From the NCBI RefSeq assembly GCF_026342735.1, contig NZ_JAPEMM010000001.1, positions 62,001-126,000 of the forward strand: DNA of 64,000 nt, given 5' to 3'. Shown piece after piece: positions 16,864 through 25,238 of this stretch. This DNA is from Streptomyces sp. NBC_00193 (lineage in GTDB: Bacteria > Actinomycetota > Actinomycetes > Streptomycetales > Streptomycetaceae). Position 1 is the stretch's first letter. Every line of letters begins with the position of its first letter. Under the pieces are notes generated by a model that was not told where the DNA came from, made no database searches, and saw only the letters and a program-made list of their open reading frames with translations. The position numbers and the translations under genes are program-made.

Positions 16864-18267
16864 TCAGGCCTGCGCGGAGATCCGCGCGAGGCGCTGGGCC
16901 TCTTCCCGAGTGGACACCGCGATGGCGTCCTCGTCGGCGAAGAGCAGACGGTTGTTCTCGACGATCTGCTTGCCGTTGACGAACGACGCGGTGACCGGGG
17001 CCGCCGCACCGAAGACCAGCGCCGTGACCGGGTCGGCGATCGAGGAGTGCAGAAGGGTGTTCAGGTTCCAGAGCACCAGGTCGGCGCACTTGCCGACCTC
17101 GAGCGAACCGATGTTCGAGGCGCGGCCGAGGACCTGGGCGCCACCGAAGGTGCCGAGGCGCAGGGCCTGGCGGGCGTTGAGCGCACGCTCGCGGTGAACC
17201 GGGTTCAGGCGGTTGATCAGCAGCGCGTTGCGCAGCTCGGTGTGCAGCTCACCGGACTCGTTCGAGGCGGTGCCGTCCACGCCGAGGCCGACCGGGACAC
17301 CGGCGGCGAGCATGTCCGGGACGCGGGCGATGCCGGCGGCCAGACGGGCGTTGGAGGACGGGCAGTGCGCGACACCGGTCTTGGTGCGGGCGAACGCGGC
17401 GATGTCGGAGTCGTTCATGTGGACGCTGTGCGCCATCCACACGTCCTCGCCGAGCCAGCCGGTCGACTCGAAGTAGTCGGTCGGGCCCATGCCGAACAGT
17501 TCCTTGCAGAACTGCTCTTCCTCGACGGTCTCCGAGCCGTGCGTGTGCATGCGCACACCCAGGCGGCGGGCCATCTCGGCACCCTGCTTCAGCAGCTCGG
17601 TGGAGACCGAGAAGGGGGAGCACGGGGCGACGGCGACCTGGGTCATCGCGTCGAAGGAGGCGTCGTGGTACTTCTTCACGGTCGCCTCGGTGTCCGCGAG
17701 GGCACCTTCGAGGGTCTCGACCGCGTGGTCCGGCGGCAGGCCGCCGTCCTTCTCGCTGCGGTCCATCGAACCGCGGGCGAGGGTGAAGCGGACGCCCATC
17801 TCGGACGCGGCGCGGATGATCGAGCCGGAGAGGTCGCCGGAGCCCTTGGGGAACACGTAGTGGTGGTCCATGGCGGTGGTGACGCCACCCTTGGCCATCG
17901 CGGCGAGGGAGCCCTGCGCGGCCGTGTACGTCATCTGCTCGTCGATGCGCGCCCACGTCGGGTACAGCGCGACCAGCCAGTTGAAGAGGTTGTGGTCGGT
18001 GGCCAGACCACGCGTGATCCACTGGTAGAAGTGGTGGTGCGTGTTGACCAGACCGGGAGTCACGAGGTGCCCGGTGCCGTCGATGCGGCGGACGACGTTC
18101 TCGAGGTTCTCGGGGGCCTTGCCCGCACCGACGAACTCGATCTTGTTGCCGGCGACGACCACGTGGCCCGAGGCGTACTCGGTGTCGTTGGCGTCAACGG
18201 TCGCAATCGCACAGTTTTCGATGACGATGCGCTCTACGGCGCTGTCATTGGCTGCCGATGCTGCCAT
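16864..18267 (-). CDS. 8-oxoguanine deaminase (amidohydrolase)
   Basis: Deaminates 8-oxoguanine to urate, feeding the uricase pathway. The 467-residue sequence shows the amidohydrolase metal ligands in order: VNTHHHFYQWITRG (HxH), THGSETVEEE, WMAHSVHMND and GLGVDGTASNES (Asp). ATZ/TRZ-family relatives include guanine deaminase, but the HHHFYQ motif, length and uricase linkage favour 8-oxoguanine deaminase. The ATG follows GAGGAAG. It lies downstream of uricase with a 209-bp gap, so it may have its own promoter as well as read-through. The gap contains a half-match to the TCAA-N7-TTGA operator at 18398-18412. Confidence 0.85.
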   Translation of the reverse strand: MAASAANDSAVERIVIENCAIATVDANDTEYASGHVVVAGNKIEFVGAGKAPENLENVVRRIDGTGHLVTPGLVNTHHHFYQWITRGLATDHNLFNWLVALYPTWARIDEQMTYTAAQGSLAAMAKGGVTTAMDHHYVFPKGSGDLSGSIIRAASEMGVRFTLARGSMDRSEKDGGLPPDHAVETLEGALADTEATVKKYHDASFDAMTQVAVAPCSPFSVSTELLKQGAEMARRLGVRMHTHGSETVEEEQFCKELFGMGPTDYFESTGWLGEDVWMAHSVHMNDSDIAAFARTKTGVAHCPSSNARLAAGIARVPDMLAAGVPVGLGVDGTASNESGELHTELRNALLINRLNPVHRERALNARQALRLGTFGGAQVLGRASNIGSLEVGKCADLVLWNLNTLLHSSIADPVTALVFGAAAPVTASFVNGKQIVENNRLLFADEDAIAVSTREEAQRLARISAQA

Positions 18268-18397
18268 GGGACTTCCTCGTGCTTTCAGTGGCGGTGCGGG
18301 CACGGCAAAACCCAGGGGATTTGAGTGCCGGAGCCGGGGGCCTTGACAGCTGACAGTACTGCCGCCCCGTGTGGTGCGTCCGGGTGCCGATTCAGGA

Positions 18398-18412
18398 AGT
18401 TGAAAGTGTTGA
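18398..18412. promoter_or_regulatory. Degenerate TCAA-N7-TTGA-type site upstream of the deaminase gene
   Basis: AGTTGAAAGTGTTGA shares its right ten bases (AAAGTGTTGA) with the minus-strand reading of the uraD operator at 20386-20400, but the left arm is not conserved. Confidence 0.25.
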
Positions 18413-18475
18413 GAGCACTGACGGGTGTCGCGCCGTCCCGGGGCCACTGCGGAGCCCCGGGACGCGCGTGCCACA

Positions 18476-19399
18476 TCAGAGGTTGGTCATGTCCACGGGG
18501 ATACGGGCGTCTACGCCGTCGCGGAGGACCGTCGCCTCGATCAGACCGTACGGACGGTCTGCGGCGAAGTAGACCTCGTTGTCGTTCTTGAGACCGAAGG
18601 GCTCGAGGTCGACGAGGAAGTGGTGCTTGTTCGGGAGCGAGAAGCGGACCTCGTCGATCTCCGAACGGTGGTTGATGATGCGCGAACCCATCTGGTACAG
18701 GGTCTGCTGCAGCGACAGGGAGTAGGTCTCCGCGAAGGCCTGGAGCATGTGCTTCCGGGTCTCGGCGTAGGACTTCTCCCAGTTGGGCATCCGCTGCTCG
18801 TCATCCGACCAGGCGAAGCGCCAGCGAGCCGAAACCTGGGTCGCCAGGATGCGGTCGTAGGCCTCCTTCAGGGTCGTGTACTTGTCCTTCACGTAACCCC
18901 AGAACTCGGAGTTCGTGGAGTTCATGACGGTCAGGTCCTTGAGGCCGGAGATGACCTCCCAGTTCTTGCCGTCGTACGTGATCTGGGTGACCCGGGTCTC
19001 CATGCCCTCGCGGACGAAGGAGTGGTTCACCTCGTCGGAGCCGATGAACTTGGAGTTCGCGTCCGAGGTCGCGATCCGGGACCAGGAGTACTCCTCGATC
19101 CGGATGCGGGCCTTCTGGATCGGCTCCTGGCTGTTGACGAACCAACGTGCCAGGTGGATGCCGAACTGCTCGGCGGACTCGATGCCGTACTCCTTGGCGA
19201 ACGCGTACACCGTGTTCTTGGTGGTGTCCGTCGGCAGGACGTTGGCGTTCGAGCCGGAGTAGTGGACGTCGTCCATGTCACCCGAGAGGGCGACCGAGAC
19301 GTTCAGGTCCTTGATGTGGTGGGTGTCGCCGTCCCGCGTGATCTTGACTACGCGGTTCTCTGCTTTGCCGTACTGGTTCTGGCCCAGAATGGTGGCCAT
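18476..19399 (-). CDS. Urate oxidase (uricase)
   Basis: Oxidises urate with O2 to 5-hydroxyisourate and H2O2. The 307-residue sequence has the tandem T-fold signatures: LGQNQYGKAENRVVKITRDG, VLPTDTTKNTVYAFAKEYG (active-site Thr), RIEEYSWSRI, NHSFVREG and LTVMNSTNSEFWGYVKDKYT. It needs no cofactor. The gene starts 1 bp after the HIU hydrolase stop and is third in the minus-strand order uraD-uraH-uricase. The peroxide product explains the neighbouring catalase gene. Confidence 0.97.
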   Translation of the reverse strand: MATILGQNQYGKAENRVVKITRDGDTHHIKDLNVSVALSGDMDDVHYSGSNANVLPTDTTKNTVYAFAKEYGIESAEQFGIHLARWFVNSQEPIQKARIRIEEYSWSRIATSDANSKFIGSDEVNHSFVREGMETRVTQITYDGKNWEVISGLKDLTVMNSTNSEFWGYVKDKYTTLKEAYDRILATQVSARWRFAWSDDEQRMPNWEKSYAETRKHMLQAFAETYSLSLQQTLYQMGSRIINHRSEIDEVRFSLPNKHHFLVDLEPFGLKNDNEVYFAADRPYGLIEATVLRDGVDARIPVDMTNL

Positions 19400-19400
19400 G

Positions 19401-19793
19401 CTAGCTCCCTCGGTAAACGGAGTAGCCGAACGGGTTGAGCAGCAGCGGTACGTGATAGTGCTCGCCCGGGTTCACCGCGAAAGTGATGGTGACCTCGGGG
19501 AAGAACGCACCGCTGTCCCTTACGCGGGGGGCGTCCTGCTGTGCCTCGGCGGCTTGCTTCTTGGAGAAGTACGTCTCGGTCTCGAAGTCGAGGCGCACGT
19601 GGGTGGTGCCCTCCGGCAGCGCCGGCAGGTCCTTGCAGCGCCCGTCGGCATCGGTGGCGGATCCGCCCAGGGCCGCCCACTCGCCGTCGAGACCCGTACG
19701 GGCCGACAGGGAGATCGCGACGCCTTCGGCGGGCTTTCCGATGCTGGTGTCCAGGATGTGCGTGGACACCGACGCGGTGGTCTCAGTGCTCAT
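19401..19793 (-). CDS. uraH: 5-hydroxyisourate hydrolase
   Basis: Hydrolyses the unstable uricase product 5-hydroxyisourate to OHCU. The 130-residue transthyretin-related protein has VSTHILDTSIGKPAEGV at the N-terminus (catalytic His), an internal ETYF motif, HYHVPLLLNPFGYSVYRGS at the end and the diagnostic C-terminal YRGS. It lies between the uraD and uricase genes with gaps of 8 and 1 bp, so co-translation is likely. Confidence 0.96.
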   Translation of the reverse strand: MSTETTASVSTHILDTSIGKPAEGVAISLSARTGLDGEWAALGGSATDADGRCKDLPALPEGTTHVRLDFETETYFSKKQAAEAQQDAPRVRDSGAFFPEVTITFAVNPGEHYHVPLLLNPFGYSVYRGS

Positions 19794-19801
19794 GCTCGGT
19801 C

Positions 19802-20317
19802 TTACTCTCCTTCTACGGATTCCACGAGACGGGTCAGCCGAATCCGGTTGATCTTGACGAGCTCGCCACGAGCGATTTCCCGCTCCTGTTCCGGCGAGTT
19901 CTCGATCCGGACCTTGACCGCGTCCCGCATGAACTCACCGGTCGCACCGGTGGCGCAGATGAGGAAGACGTGGCCGAACTTGTCCTGGTAGGCCAGGTTC
20001 AGTTCGAGGAGCTCGGACTTGAGCTCCTCCGAGGCACCGGCCATGCCGCGCTGCTCGCGGGCGGAGGTCGGGTCTCCCGGCTTCGGCCGGCCGATCGGCG
20101 CGTGTCCACCCATCGCCTCGCCCAGGTCCTCCGCGGTGAGCTCGGCCATGGCGGCCTCGTTCGCGGAGAACAGGGTGTCGACGCTGGTGAAGGGGCGCTG
20201 GGCGAGCAGCTTGCTGCCCCATGCCGAGCTGGCACACACCTCGTGCAGTTCGGCCGTGGCCGCACTGTCGTCCAAGGCGTTGAACCGGGTGAGACCCGGG
20301 GTCGGACTCGAAGTCAC
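19802..20317 (-). CDS. uraD: OHCU decarboxylase
   Basis: Decarboxylates 2-oxo-4-hydroxy-4-carboxy-5-ureidoimidazoline to S-allantoin. The 171-residue all-helical protein starts with a short LTRFNALDDSAATAELHEVC segment and contains the active-site region HAPIGRP (HPRIGxR in relatives; His retained) followed by SAREQRGM. The late segment YQDKFGHVFLICATG is also typical. It is the first gene of the uraD-uraH-uricase operon; the promoter region carries a perfect TCAACA-N3-TGTTGA palindrome at 20386-20400. Confidence 0.94.
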   Translation of the reverse strand: MTSSPTPGLTRFNALDDSAATAELHEVCASSAWGSKLLAQRPFTSVDTLFSANEAAMAELTAEDLGEAMGGHAPIGRPKPGDPTSAREQRGMAGASEELKSELLELNLAYQDKFGHVFLICATGATGEFMRDAVKVRIENSPEQEREIARGELVKINRIRLTRLVESVEGE

Positions 20318-20385
20318 GGTAGGCCTCCGTGGCCTGTTGTTGCTTTGACGGGCTGCGCATAGCTAACGCCCTCGACAACACGGCG

Positions 20386-20400
20386 TCAACACTTTGTTGA
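20386..20400. promoter_or_regulatory. TCAACA-N3-TGTTGA operator upstream of uraD-uraH-uricase
   Basis: A perfect 6-bp-arm palindrome, TCAACACTTTGTTGA, lies 69 bp before the uraD start. The identical arms occur upstream of the catalase gene (23256-23270), and a degenerate copy lies upstream of aceB. Confidence 0.6.
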
Positions 20401-20417
20401 AACTTCCCGTACACAAA

Positions 20418-20448
20418 AGCCGCCGCCCGGGTGAATTGGGCGGCGGCT
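20418..20448 (-). terminator. Terminator of the HTH regulator gene
   Basis: An 11-bp perfect stem (AGCCGCCGCCC and complement) is followed on the minus strand by TTTTGTGT, the form of an intrinsic terminator. It lies 24 bp after the regulator's stop. Confidence 0.8.
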
Positions 20449-20471
20449 CGTCACGGTGGGTCATTCAGGAT

Positions 20472-20870
20472 TCACTCTTGGTTGGTCCCGGTGGACCCTT
20501 TGGGAGTGTTTGAGTCCCGGTTCAAGTAGTTGTAGACCGTGAAGCGACTCACGCCCAGGGCCCCCGCGACCGTCTCCACACCGTGCCGGACCGAGAAGGC
20601 GCCGCGCGCCTCCAGTATCCGCACGACGTCCTGCTTGGACTTCCGGTCGAGCTGGGACAACGGTACGCCGTGCCGGCGCTCCAGCGCCGCCAGGATGTGG
20701 TCCAGCGAGTCGGAGAGCTGCGGAAGCCGTACGGCCAGCAGGTCCTGGCCCTCCCAGGCGAGCACGACGTCGTCGGGCTGGGCCAGGGACGGATCCATCA
20801 GCTCGCCGCCCATCGCGTCCACCAGCGGCTTGACCGCGGCGACGAACGGGTGGTCCCGGGGCTCGGTCAT
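20472..20870 (-). CDS. DauR/YheO-like HTH regulator
   Basis: A 132-residue protein. The C-terminal part (residues 75-120) carries KQDVVRILEARGAFSVRHGV and VAGALGVSRFTVYNYLNR, the DauR/YheO-type helix-turn-helix pattern. The N-terminal part (VAAVKPLVDAMGGELMDPSL) is short and lacks a full PAS domain. It overlaps a thiamine-binding-like small protein gene by ATGA. Placed next to the uricase operon, it is a candidate binder of one of the two recurrent palindromes. Whether it activates or represses is not shown. Confidence 0.75.
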   Translation of the reverse strand: MTEPRDHPFVAAVKPLVDAMGGELMDPSLAQPDDVVLAWEGQDLLAVRLPQLSDSLDHILAALERRHGVPLSQLDRKSKQDVVRILEARGAFSVRHGVETVAGALGVSRFTVYNYLNRDSNTPKGSTGTNQE

Positions 20871-21118
20871 GGCGTGTCCTCCCCGATCACATTGACCTGG
20901 AGCGAGACGCGCGTGGCTCCGGCCTCCAGGGAGTTCCGCAGCAGCGCGGTGACCGCGGTCAGCACCGCTTCGGACTCCCCCTCGGCGGTGTTGCCGAACG
21001 GGCCGACGTCCACCGCGTCCAGCTGGGCCGTCTGGATGACCTCGCGAGCGGCTACGGCATGGGCAGGGGCCTCTTCTAGATCGAAGGGCTCGGTCGTGAA
21101 CTCCACTCTCAATCGCAC
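20867..21118 (-). CDS. MTH1187/YqgV-like thiamine-binding-fold protein
   Basis: An 83-residue ferredoxin-fold-like protein. VEFTTEPF at the start, then VDVGPFGNTAEGESEAVLTA and AGATRVSLQVNVIG, follow the MTH1187/YkoF-type pattern (GPxGTxxEG, GAxRVxxxxxI). Some members bind thiamine or related ligands; the ligand here is unknown. The GTG at 21118 is the best start, although its ribosome site is weak. It is coupled (ATGA) to the downstream HTH regulator, so it could be a ligand sensor for it. Confidence 0.6.
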   Translation of the reverse strand: MRLRVEFTTEPFDLEEAPAHAVAAREVIQTAQLDAVDVGPFGNTAEGESEAVLTAVTALLRNSLEAGATRVSLQVNVIGEDTP

Positions 21119-21268
21119 GCCGCTCAAGCTACCGGGACTAGAAGGAGTGGCGCGATAGCGCCCCCTTGAGGGGTGGCGGTCGGGCGACGGGCGGGCCGGA
21201 CTTTTCGGGAGGCGGCACTTGACAACCGGGCCGCCCTGCTTGCAGTCTTCCATCAGGCAGAAACTAAC

Positions 21269-21283
21269 TTCCGCAATACGGAA
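21269..21283. promoter_or_regulatory. TTCCG-N5-CGGAA operator upstream of hyi
   Basis: TTCCGCAATACGGAA is a perfect palindrome ending 16 bases before the hyi start. It overlaps the AAGGAG sequence, so bound protein would block transcription. Confidence 0.65.
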
Positions 21284-21299
21284 GGAGCGCACACCCCTC

Positions 21300-22133
21300 A
21301 TGGGATACACGGACCAGCGCTTCGATGTAAATCTTTCGATCCTCTTCACGGAACTCCCGCTCCTGGAGCGTCCCGCGGCAGCCGCCGCAGCGGGCTTCAC
21401 GGCGGTCGAGCTGTGGTGGCCCTGGATCGAGACCCCCACCCCCGCTCAGGAGGAGCTCGACGCCCTCAAGACCGCTCTTGAGGACGCCGGCACCCAGCTG
21501 GTGGGCCTGAACTTCTACGCCGGCCAGCTGCCGGGCCCCGACCGCGGTGCGGTATCGGTTCCCGGTGAGGAGTCGGAGCGCTTCAACGCCAACATCAACG
21601 TGGCTGCGGACTTCGCCGCCTCGGTCGGCTGCAAGGCGCTGAACGCCCTCTACGGCAACCGCGTCGAAGGCGTGGACCCGGCCGTTCAGGACGAGCTCGC
21701 TCTGAAGAACCTGGTCGTGGCGGCTCAGGCCGCGGACCGCGTCGGCGCGATCCTCCTGATCGAGACCCTGAACAAGCCCGAGTCGCCGCTCTACCCCCTG
21801 GTGAGCGCCCCGGCCGGCATCGAGGTAGTGGACAAGGTGAACGAGGCCACCGGCCTCGGGAACGCCAAGTTCCTGCTCGACCTGTACCACCTGGCGATGA
21901 ACGATGAGGACCTCTCCGAGGTCATCGAAAAGTACGCCGCCAAGACCGGACACGTCCAGATTGCGGACAAGCCGGGACGAGGTGCTCCCGGCACCGGCGA
22001 GCTGCCCCTCGAAGAGCTGCTCGACCAGCTCCAGAAGGCCGGCTACCAGGGCTTTGTCGGTCTCGAGTACAAGGCCGCCGACGCCGCCGCCTCCTTCGCG
22101 TGGCTGCCCGCCGAGGCCCGCGCCGCGAAGTAA
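21300..22133 (+). CDS. hyi: Hydroxypyruvate isomerase
   Basis: Interconverts hydroxypyruvate and tartronate semialdehyde. The 277-residue TIM-barrel protein has the xylose-isomerase-like signatures VNLSILFTELPLLERP, VELWWPWI, ILLIETLN (metal Glu), FLLDLYH, HVQIADKPGRGAPGTGEL and FVGLEYKA. The ATG at 21300 follows AAGGAG by 12 bases; the extra open frame upstream crosses the operator. It is the first gene of the hyi-glxR operon (75-bp gap). Confidence 0.93.
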   Translation: MGYTDQRFDVNLSILFTELPLLERPAAAAAAGFTAVELWWPWIETPTPAQEELDALKTALEDAGTQLVGLNFYAGQLPGPDRGAVSVPGEESERFNANINVAADFAASVGCKALNALYGNRVEGVDPAVQDELALKNLVVAAQAADRVGAILLIETLNKPESPLYPLVSAPAGIEVVDKVNEATGLGNAKFLLDLYHLAMNDEDLSEVIEKYAAKTGHVQIADKPGRGAPGTGELPLEELLDQLQKAGYQGFVGLEYKAADAAASFAWLPAEARAAK

Positions 22134-22207
22134 GCGGAAAAGTCCGGGCGAACAGCCAGGCACCTGACGAACTTTTCGTACGAAGCATTAAGAGAAGGAC
22201 CCTCATC

Positions 22208-23098
22208 ATGAGCAACCTCCCCAAGATCGCATGGGTCGGCCTTGGCATCATGGGCTCCCCCATGGCCGAGAACCTCCTGAAGGCCGGCTACTCGGTCACC
22301 GGCTTCACGCTGGAGCAGGACAAGCTGGACCGCCTCGCCGCGGCCGGTGGCTCCGCCGCCGGTTCGATCGCCGAAGCCGTCAAGGACGCCGACGTCATCA
22401 TCACGATGGTGCCCGCCTCCCCGCAGGTCGAGGCCATCTCCTACGGTGAGAACGGCATCCTCGAGAACGCCAAGTCCGGCGCGCTGATCATCGACATGTC
22501 GTCGATCACCCCGCAGACCTCGATCGACCTGGCGAAGAACGCCGCCGCCAAGGGCATCCGCGTCATCGACGCCCCGGTGTCCGGTGGCGAGGCCGGTGCC
22601 ATCGAGGCCGTCCTGTCGATCATGGTGGGTGGCGAGCAGGCCGACTTCGACGAGGCCCTGCCGGTCCTCGAGGCCCTCGGCAAGGTCATCGTCCTGTGCG
22701 GCCCGCACGGCTCCGGCCAGACGGTGAAGGCTGCCAACCAGCTCATCGTCGCGGTGAACATCCAGGCGTGCGCCGAGGCCGTCGTCTTCCTCGAGAAGTC
22801 GGGCGTGAACCTCGAAGCCGCTCTGGACGTGCTCAACGGCGGTCTGGCCGGCTCCACGGTCCTGACCCGCAAGAAGGCCAACTTCCTGAACCGCGACTTC
22901 AAGCCCGGTTTCCGGATCGACCTGCACCACAAGGACATGGGCATCGTCACCGACGCCGCCCGCAACGTCGGTGCGGCCCTCCCGGTCGGCGCGGTCGTCG
23001 CCCAGCTGGTCGCCTCGCTGCGCGCCCAGGGTGACGGTGGCCTGGACCACTCCGCGCTGCTCCGCGCGGTCGAGCGCCTCTCCGGCGCCCAGATCTGA
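22208..23098 (+). CDS. glxR: Tartronate semialdehyde reductase (2-hydroxy-3-oxopropionate reductase)
   Basis: Reduces tartronate semialdehyde, the glyoxylate carboligase product, to D-glycerate with NAD(P)H. The 296-residue beta-hydroxyacid dehydrogenase has the Rossmann motif WVGLGIMGSPMAENL, the substrate-binding DAPVSGGEAGAIEA, the catalytic Lys in GQTVKAANQL and the C-terminal DLHHKDMGIVTDAA. The ATG follows AGAGAAGGA. It lies directly after hyi. Confidence 0.95.
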   Translation: MSNLPKIAWVGLGIMGSPMAENLLKAGYSVTGFTLEQDKLDRLAAAGGSAAGSIAEAVKDADVIITMVPASPQVEAISYGENGILENAKSGALIIDMSSITPQTSIDLAKNAAAKGIRVIDAPVSGGEAGAIEAVLSIMVGGEQADFDEALPVLEALGKVIVLCGPHGSGQTVKAANQLIVAVNIQACAEAVVFLEKSGVNLEAALDVLNGGLAGSTVLTRKKANFLNRDFKPGFRIDLHHKDMGIVTDAARNVGAALPVGAVVAQLVASLRAQGDGGLDHSALLRAVERLSGAQI

Positions 23099-23255
23099 GC
23101 TCCGCTCCGACAGGCGGCCCGATCGTCCTGATCACCGGGCCGCCACCCGCCCCGCTCGCGGGGCCCTGAGTTTCCGGATGGTGCCGGTGCTGACACCTGT
23201 CCTGTCGCGCCCAAGTGCCGGCACCGTCCGGATTGCCTCTCCCTCAACTTTCATT

Positions 23256-23312
23256 TCAACAAACTGTTGACGTCGCGTTCATGCCGAAATTAGTCTGTTC
23301 CGCATGACGGAA
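23256..23312. promoter_or_regulatory. Catalase promoter with both recurrent operators
   Basis: TCAACAAACTGTTGA (23256-23270, perfect 6-bp arms) and TTCCGCATGACGGAA (23298-23312, perfect 5-bp arms) have centres 42 bp apart, close to four helical turns. A further partial copy, TTCCCCGTACGGAA, lies at 23331-23344 next to the start codon. Confidence 0.6.
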
Positions 23313-23351
23313 GACGATTTCCGTCAGCAGTTCCCCGTACGGAAGGTCACC

Positions 23352-24809
23352 ATGTCGAAGCGCACGCTGACGACCGAGTCTGGCGCCCCGGTCGCCGACA
23401 ACCAGAACTCCGCTACCGCCGGCGTCGGTGGCCCCCTGCTGATCCAGGACCAGCAGCTCCTCGAGAAGCTCGCCCGGTTCAACCGCGAGCGCATCCCGGA
23501 GCGCGTGGTGCACGCCCGCGGCTCCGCCGCGTACGGCTACTTCGAGGTGACCGACGACGTCACCGCGTACACCAGCGCCGCGTTCCTGAACACGGTCGGC
23601 AAGAAGACCGAGACCTTCCTGCGGTTCTCCACCGTGGCCGACTCGCTGGGTGGCGCGGACGCGGTCCGCGACCCGCGCGGCTTCGCGCTGAAGTTCTACA
23701 CCGAAGAGGGCAACTACGACCTCGTCGGCAACAACACCCCGGTGTTCTTCATCAAGGACCCGATCAAGTTCCCCGACTTCATCCACTCCCAGAAGCGCGA
23801 CCCCTTCACGGGCAAGCAGGAAGCGGACAACGTCTGGGACTTCTGGGCCCACGCCCCCGAGGCGACGCACCAGATCACCTGGCTGATGGGTGACCGCGGT
23901 ATCCCGGCGTCGTACCGTCACATGAACGGCTACGGCTCCCACACGTACCAGTGGACCAACGCCCAGGGCGAGGCCTTCTTCGTCAAGTACCACTTCAAGA
24001 CGAACCAGGGCATCCGCTGCCTGTCGGGCGAGCAGGCCGCCGAGCTCGTCGGCTCCGACGCCAACTCGCACCAGACCGACCTGCTGCAGGCGATCGAGCG
24101 CGGTGTGAACCCGAGCTGGACCCTCTACGTCCAGGTCATGCCGGCCTCCGAGGCTGCGGACTACCGCTTCAACCCGTTCGACCTCACCAAGGTGTGGCCG
24201 CACAGCGACTACCCGCTGCAGCGCGTGGGCCGTCTGGTCCTCGACCGCAACCCGGACAACGTCTTCGCCGAGGTCGAGCAGTCCGCGTTCTCCCCGAACA
24301 ACTTCGTCCCGGGCATCACCGCCTCGCCGGACAAGATGCTCCAGGGCCGTCTGTTCGCGTACGCCGACGCCCAGCGTTACCGCCTCGGTGTGAACCACAC
24401 CCTGATCCCGGTCAACGCCCCGAAGGCGACGAAGGCCGACAACTACGGCCGCGACGGCGTCATGGCGCTGCGCAACGGCTCGCGCTACGACAAGAACTAC
24501 GAGCCCAACTCGCACCAGGGTCCGGCCGAGACCGGTCTGGCGCTGGGCGCCCCGAAGGCCGTCTCCGGCTACACGGGCACCCACGAGGCTCCGGCCCACA
24601 CCAAGGACGACGACTTCTTCCAGGCCGGTGAGCTCTACCGCCTGATGTCGGAGGCCGAGAAGCAGCGTCTGGTGGCGACCATCGCCGGCGGCCTGTCTCA
24701 GGTCACCCTCGAGGACGTCATCGAGAAGAACCTGGCTCACTTCCACGCCGCGGACGCCGACTACGGCAAGCGCGTCGAGGAGGCCGTCCGCGCCCTGCGC
24801 GACGCCTGA
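23352..24809 (+). CDS. Monofunctional haem catalase
   Basis: Removes the H2O2 made by uricase. At 485 residues it is a small-subunit catalase. Seen are VVHARGSAAYGYFEVTDD (catalytic His), RFSTVADSLGGADAVRDPRG, FFIKDPIKFPDFIH with the active-site Asn nearby, and the proximal haem-ligand region RLFAYADAQRYRLG (Tyr). The MSKRTL start follows GGAAGG; an in-frame ATG 16 codons earlier falls between the operator copies. Two operator types in its promoter tie it to purine use rather than to a general peroxide response. Confidence 0.95.
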   Translation: MSKRTLTTESGAPVADNQNSATAGVGGPLLIQDQQLLEKLARFNRERIPERVVHARGSAAYGYFEVTDDVTAYTSAAFLNTVGKKTETFLRFSTVADSLGGADAVRDPRGFALKFYTEEGNYDLVGNNTPVFFIKDPIKFPDFIHSQKRDPFTGKQEADNVWDFWAHAPEATHQITWLMGDRGIPASYRHMNGYGSHTYQWTNAQGEAFFVKYHFKTNQGIRCLSGEQAAELVGSDANSHQTDLLQAIERGVNPSWTLYVQVMPASEAADYRFNPFDLTKVWPHSDYPLQRVGRLVLDRNPDNVFAEVEQSAFSPNNFVPGITASPDKMLQGRLFAYADAQRYRLGVNHTLIPVNAPKATKADNYGRDGVMALRNGSRYDKNYEPNSHQGPAETGLALGAPKAVSGYTGTHEAPAHTKDDDFFQAGELYRLMSEAEKQRLVATIAGGLSQVTLEDVIEKNLAHFHAADADYGKRVEEAVRALRDA

Positions 24810-24827
24810 GCCACACAAGCTGCGCCG

Positions 24828-24852
24828 GGATCCTGACGGGAGGTCAGGATCC
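24828..24852. terminator. Catalase terminator
   Basis: A 10-bp perfect stem (GGATCCTGAC and complement) with a 5-nt loop, 18 bp after the catalase stop. Confidence 0.7.
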
Positions 24853-25031
24853 GGGTGCTGAGCCCGCACCGCGGACCCGGATGAGGGGTGGTACGCGGTG
24901 AGGGCAGGACGAGGACCGTGGCGAGCGTGCGAGCCAGTGCGGTGGTAATGGGTTCCGAGGCCCGTCTCTTGACCTGAGGGAGACGAAGCCGGAGTTCTCG
25001 TCGCCGTTCGCCACGGTCCCAGCCAACATCA

Positions 25032-25080
25032 CTCCTCTATATACAGGGGCCACGCACAGAGTCCCCTGTATATGGAGGAG
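25032..25080. repeat. 18-bp inverted repeat with TATATA core
   Basis: CTCCTCTATATACAGGGG (25032-25049) faces CCCCTGTATATGGAGGAG (25063-25080) across 13 bases, with one mismatch in 18 pairs. AT-rich cores are unusual in this genome. No gene was recognised in 24853-25169, so this is either an operator or stem structure or a remnant of a small mobile element. Confidence 0.7.
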
Positions 25081-25169
25081 AACACCTCCCCCACCCTCTC
25101 CGCCCGGCGGTGCGAACGTCCTGTCGCGCCAGCCTCGTACCGTCGGGCGGTAACAAGCAACACACACTC

Positions 25170-25209
25170 AAAGAGCCGAGTCACGGACGGTCCCGTGACT
25201 CGGCTCTTT
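25170..25209. terminator. Strong 17-bp hairpin
   Basis: A perfect 17-bp stem (AAAGAGCCGAGTCACGG and complement) with a 6-nt loop, ending in CTCTTT on one strand and starting AAAGAG on the other. It is a bidirectional terminator, downstream of the phosphotransferase remnant on the minus strand. Confidence 0.8.
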
Positions 25210-25238
25210 GTCATGCCCGGGGGGCGTGGCACCGGGCT

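Noticed and set aside
24853..25167. Minus-strand frame of about 107 codons between the catalase gene and the phosphotransferase remnant
   Set aside because: No ribosome site, low-complexity Gly/Arg/Pro content, and it runs through the 18-bp inverted repeat.
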